From: an uncultured Oscillibacter sp.
Lineage (GTDB): Bacteria; Bacillota; Clostridia; Oscillospirales; Oscillospiraceae
Assembly (NCBI GenBank): GCA_900542115.1
Contig: UQMC01000031.1
Coordinates: 1 to 16,846 of the forward strand
Reading direction: 5' to 3'
Length of the DNA stretch: 16,846 bases
Numbering within the stretch: position 1 is the stretch's first letter; each line of letters opens with the position of its first letter. The position numbers were made by a program, and so were the translations under genes. Positions 15,490 through 16,846 of the stretch are shown piece by piece. The notes under the pieces are model-generated. The model was not told the origin of the DNA. It made no database searches and saw only the letters and a program-made list of their open reading frames with translations.

Positions 15490-16621
15490 CCCCGCTCTCC
15501 TCTTCATCCAACGCAAGGCTTGCGTCGTCCAACTCATCATATTCCTCGGAGAAGGAGGAGTAATCGCCAAACATACCGGAATAGGCGCTTTTCTTCATAA
15601 CATGGATACCGTCAGGGTCGATTTTGATGCCGATGCGGGAGCCGACAGGGGAGTGGTCCGTTGTTTGAATCAGCCATTTGAAGCCCTTGAAGTCAACGAT
15701 GATGTCATACTGCATCCCCTTGAAGGTCACGCTGGTAACCGTGCCAGTGAGCTGCCCCTGCTCCACAGGGACAATATCAATATCCTCTGGACGGATAACT
15801 ACATCCACCGGTTCGTTGGGGGCAAAGCCGCCATCGAGACAGGGGAAAGTCTTGCTGTACATTTGCACCAGATCATCCTGAAGCATGATACCGTCAATAA
15901 TATTGGATTCGCCGATAAAGTCCGCCACAAAAGCGTTTTTCGGCTCGTTATAAATATCTTCGGGCGTTCCGATCTGCTGAATGGAGCCCTTGTCCATGAC
16001 CACAATGGTATCGGACATAGTGAGGGCCTCCTCCTGATCGTGGGTCACATAGATAAAGGTGATGCCCACCTGCTGCTGGATACGCTTCAGCTCGATCTGC
16101 ATATCCTTCCGCAGCTTCAGGTCCAGCGCCGCCAGCGGTTCGTCCAGCAGCAGCACCTTGGGGCGGTTCACCAGCGCACGGGCAATGGCCACCCGCTGCT
16201 GCTGACCGCCGGAAAGGGCCTCCGGACGCCGGTGCTCAAAGCCCTTGAGACTGACGGTCTCCAGCATCTCCATGACCCGCTGCTTGATTTCAGCCTCCGG
16301 CAGCTTTTGCATCCGCAGGCCGAAAGCAATATTTTCAAATACATTCAGGTGCGGGAACAGGGCGTATTTCTGGAAAACCGTATTGATCTGCCGCTTATAG
16401 GGCGGAACGTCATTAATCCTCACGCCATCGAACAGGACGTCTCCCGATGTAGGCATCGCGAAACCTCCGATAATACGCAGCGTGGTGGTTTTTCCGCACC
16501 CGCTGGGTCCGAGAAGCGTGAGGAACTCCTTATCATTGATGTACAGATTGATGTGATCGAGAACCTGCTCGTTGTCGAAAGCCATGCAGAGATCCCGCAG
16601 GCGAATCAACTCTTTGGACAT
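15479..16621 (-). CDS. potA: Spermidine/putrescine ABC transporter ATP-binding protein
   Basis: The 380-aa ATPase drives polyamine import. Walker A GPSGCGKT (38-45), Q-loop Q84, ABC signature LSGGQ (137-141), Walker B VLLLDE (156-161) and switch H194 (YVTHDQEEA) are complete. The C-terminal third is a TOBE-type regulatory region with [10 protein letters not shown] and [10 protein letters not shown]. An acidic tail ([19 protein letters not shown]) ends the protein. The start ATG 16621 has GGGGAGG 4 nt upstream. The frame stays open to 16735, but those extra residues lie in the leader around the predicted transcription start and are rejected. First gene of the operon. Confidence 0.95.
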   Translation of the reverse strand: MSKELIRLRDLCMAFDNEQVLDHINLYINDKEFLTLLGPSGCGKTTTLRIIGGFAMPTSGDVLFDGVRINDVPPYKRQINTVFQKYALFPHLNVFENIAFGLRMQKLPEAEIKQRVMEMLETVSLKGFEHRRPEALSGGQQQRVAIARALVNRPKVLLLDEPLAALDLKLRKDMQIELKRIQQQVGITFIYVTHDQEEALTMSDTIVVMDKGSIQQIGTPEDIYNEPKNAFVADFIGESNIIDGIMLQDDLVQMYSKTFPCLDGGFAPNEPVDVVIRPEDIDIVPVEQGQLTGTVTSVTFKGMQYDIIVDFKGFKWLIQTTDHSPVGSRIGIKIDPDGIHVMKKSAYSGMFGDYSSFSEEYDELDDASLALDEEESGDEN

Positions 16622-16734
16622 GTATCCTCCCCCATTTCTATCGACCGCTTCCGCTTTATTTTCAGCATTGCGGCCAGAAAAATTCCGCCTCTTCTCTCTG
16701 TTAAGGGGGGACCCTGTTTCTTTGAAATTCGGCA

Positions 16735-16772
16735 CTTCAGAATGATATAAGAAAAACCTTGAAATGTCAAGG
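16735..16772 (-). promoter_or_regulatory. Promoter of the pot operon with an inverted repeat over the -35 box
   Basis: On the minus strand TTGACA (16765-16770) and TATCAT (16742-16747) lie 17 bp apart, matching the consensus at 6/6 and 5/6 positions. Transcription should start near 16735, leaving a leader of about 114 nt before potA in which I see no strong structure. A perfect inverted repeat CCTTGA-CATT-TCAAGG (16757-16772) covers the -35 box and could be an operator. Confidence 0.75.
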
Positions 16773-16800
16773 AAAACGCCTGATTTTGTCAGGCGTTTTC
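16772..16800. terminator. Strong hairpin directly upstream of the pot promoter
   Basis: GAAAACGCCTGA (16772-16783) and TCAGGCGTTTTC (16789-16800) form a perfect 12-bp stem with a 5-nt loop, A-rich on one side and T-rich on the other. It would fit the terminator of a minus-strand gene beyond the right edge. The T-run is short (GTTTTC) and no neighbouring gene is visible, so the direction is uncertain. The last 46 bases of the window contain nothing I recognise. Confidence 0.5.
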
Positions 16801-16846
16801 ACAAAAAAGTTTTTCAGGTGCTTTGCGGAAAATATTTTTCGACGAA

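Noticed and set aside
16622..16735. N-terminal extension of PotA
   Set aside because: It would start at the predicted transcription start. The ATG at 16621 has GGGGAGG and matches the usual PotA beginning.
15458..16750. 430-aa plus-strand reading frame opposite potA
   Set aside because: It is the antisense shadow of a complete PotA with all ABC motifs and shows no protein motif of its own. It also has no SD, and it covers the pot promoter.

Overview
The window looks like a chromosomal segment from a Gram-positive anaerobe of the class Clostridia, probably of the Oscillospiraceae/Oscillibacter type. Three things point there. The gene order pyrH-frr-uppS-cdsA-dxr-rseP-ispG-polC is the Bacillota housekeeping order. 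A PolC-type replicative polymerase is present, with sequence blocks I associate with Oscillospiraceae. The start sites carry strong Shine-Dalgarno sequences. The family-level placement is inferred from recalled sequence character, not from a search. Almost all of the window is coding. I see no tRNA, rRNA, CRISPR array, transposase or phage gene.

Region 1 (1-2012): the left edge carries two copies of a short palindromic repeat and a strong terminator. These flank a minus-strand gene for a membrane-anchored XRE-family regulator (194-1777) with a large outside domain I cannot identify. A 235-bp divergent intergenic region holds candidate promoters for this gene and for pyrH, plus overlapping inverted repeats.

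Region 2 (2013-12122, plus strand): one tightly packed operon. pyrH makes UDP, frr recycles ribosomes, uppS makes the undecaprenyl carrier, cdsA makes CDP-diacylglycerol, dxr and ispG are two steps of the MEP isoprenoid pathway that feeds uppS, rseP is a membrane site-2 protease, and polC is the replicative DNA polymerase. Several joins overlap by 1-4 nt. The operon ends at a symmetrical terminator. rpsB-tsf, which usually precede pyrH, are not in the window.

Region 3 (12130-16800, minus strand, convergent with region 2): a polyamine ABC transporter operon, potA-potB-potC-potD, followed by a small FlK-like hotdog thioesterase. It is driven by a near-consensus promoter at the right edge, with a perfect inverted repeat over the -35 box. 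Hairpins lie on both sides of potD, and potD starts with TTG.

The main oddity is PolC. At 1255 aa it is about 180 residues shorter than the Bacillus subtilis protein as I recall it. The missing length falls in two in-frame gaps: the second N-terminal domain, and a block that includes the end of the OB fold and the first PHP motif (HLHT-type). The exonuclease, zinc-binding and polymerase active sites are intact. This is either a natural minimal PolC or an assembly or strain-level deletion. I found no clear evidence of a wholly new multi-gene system.
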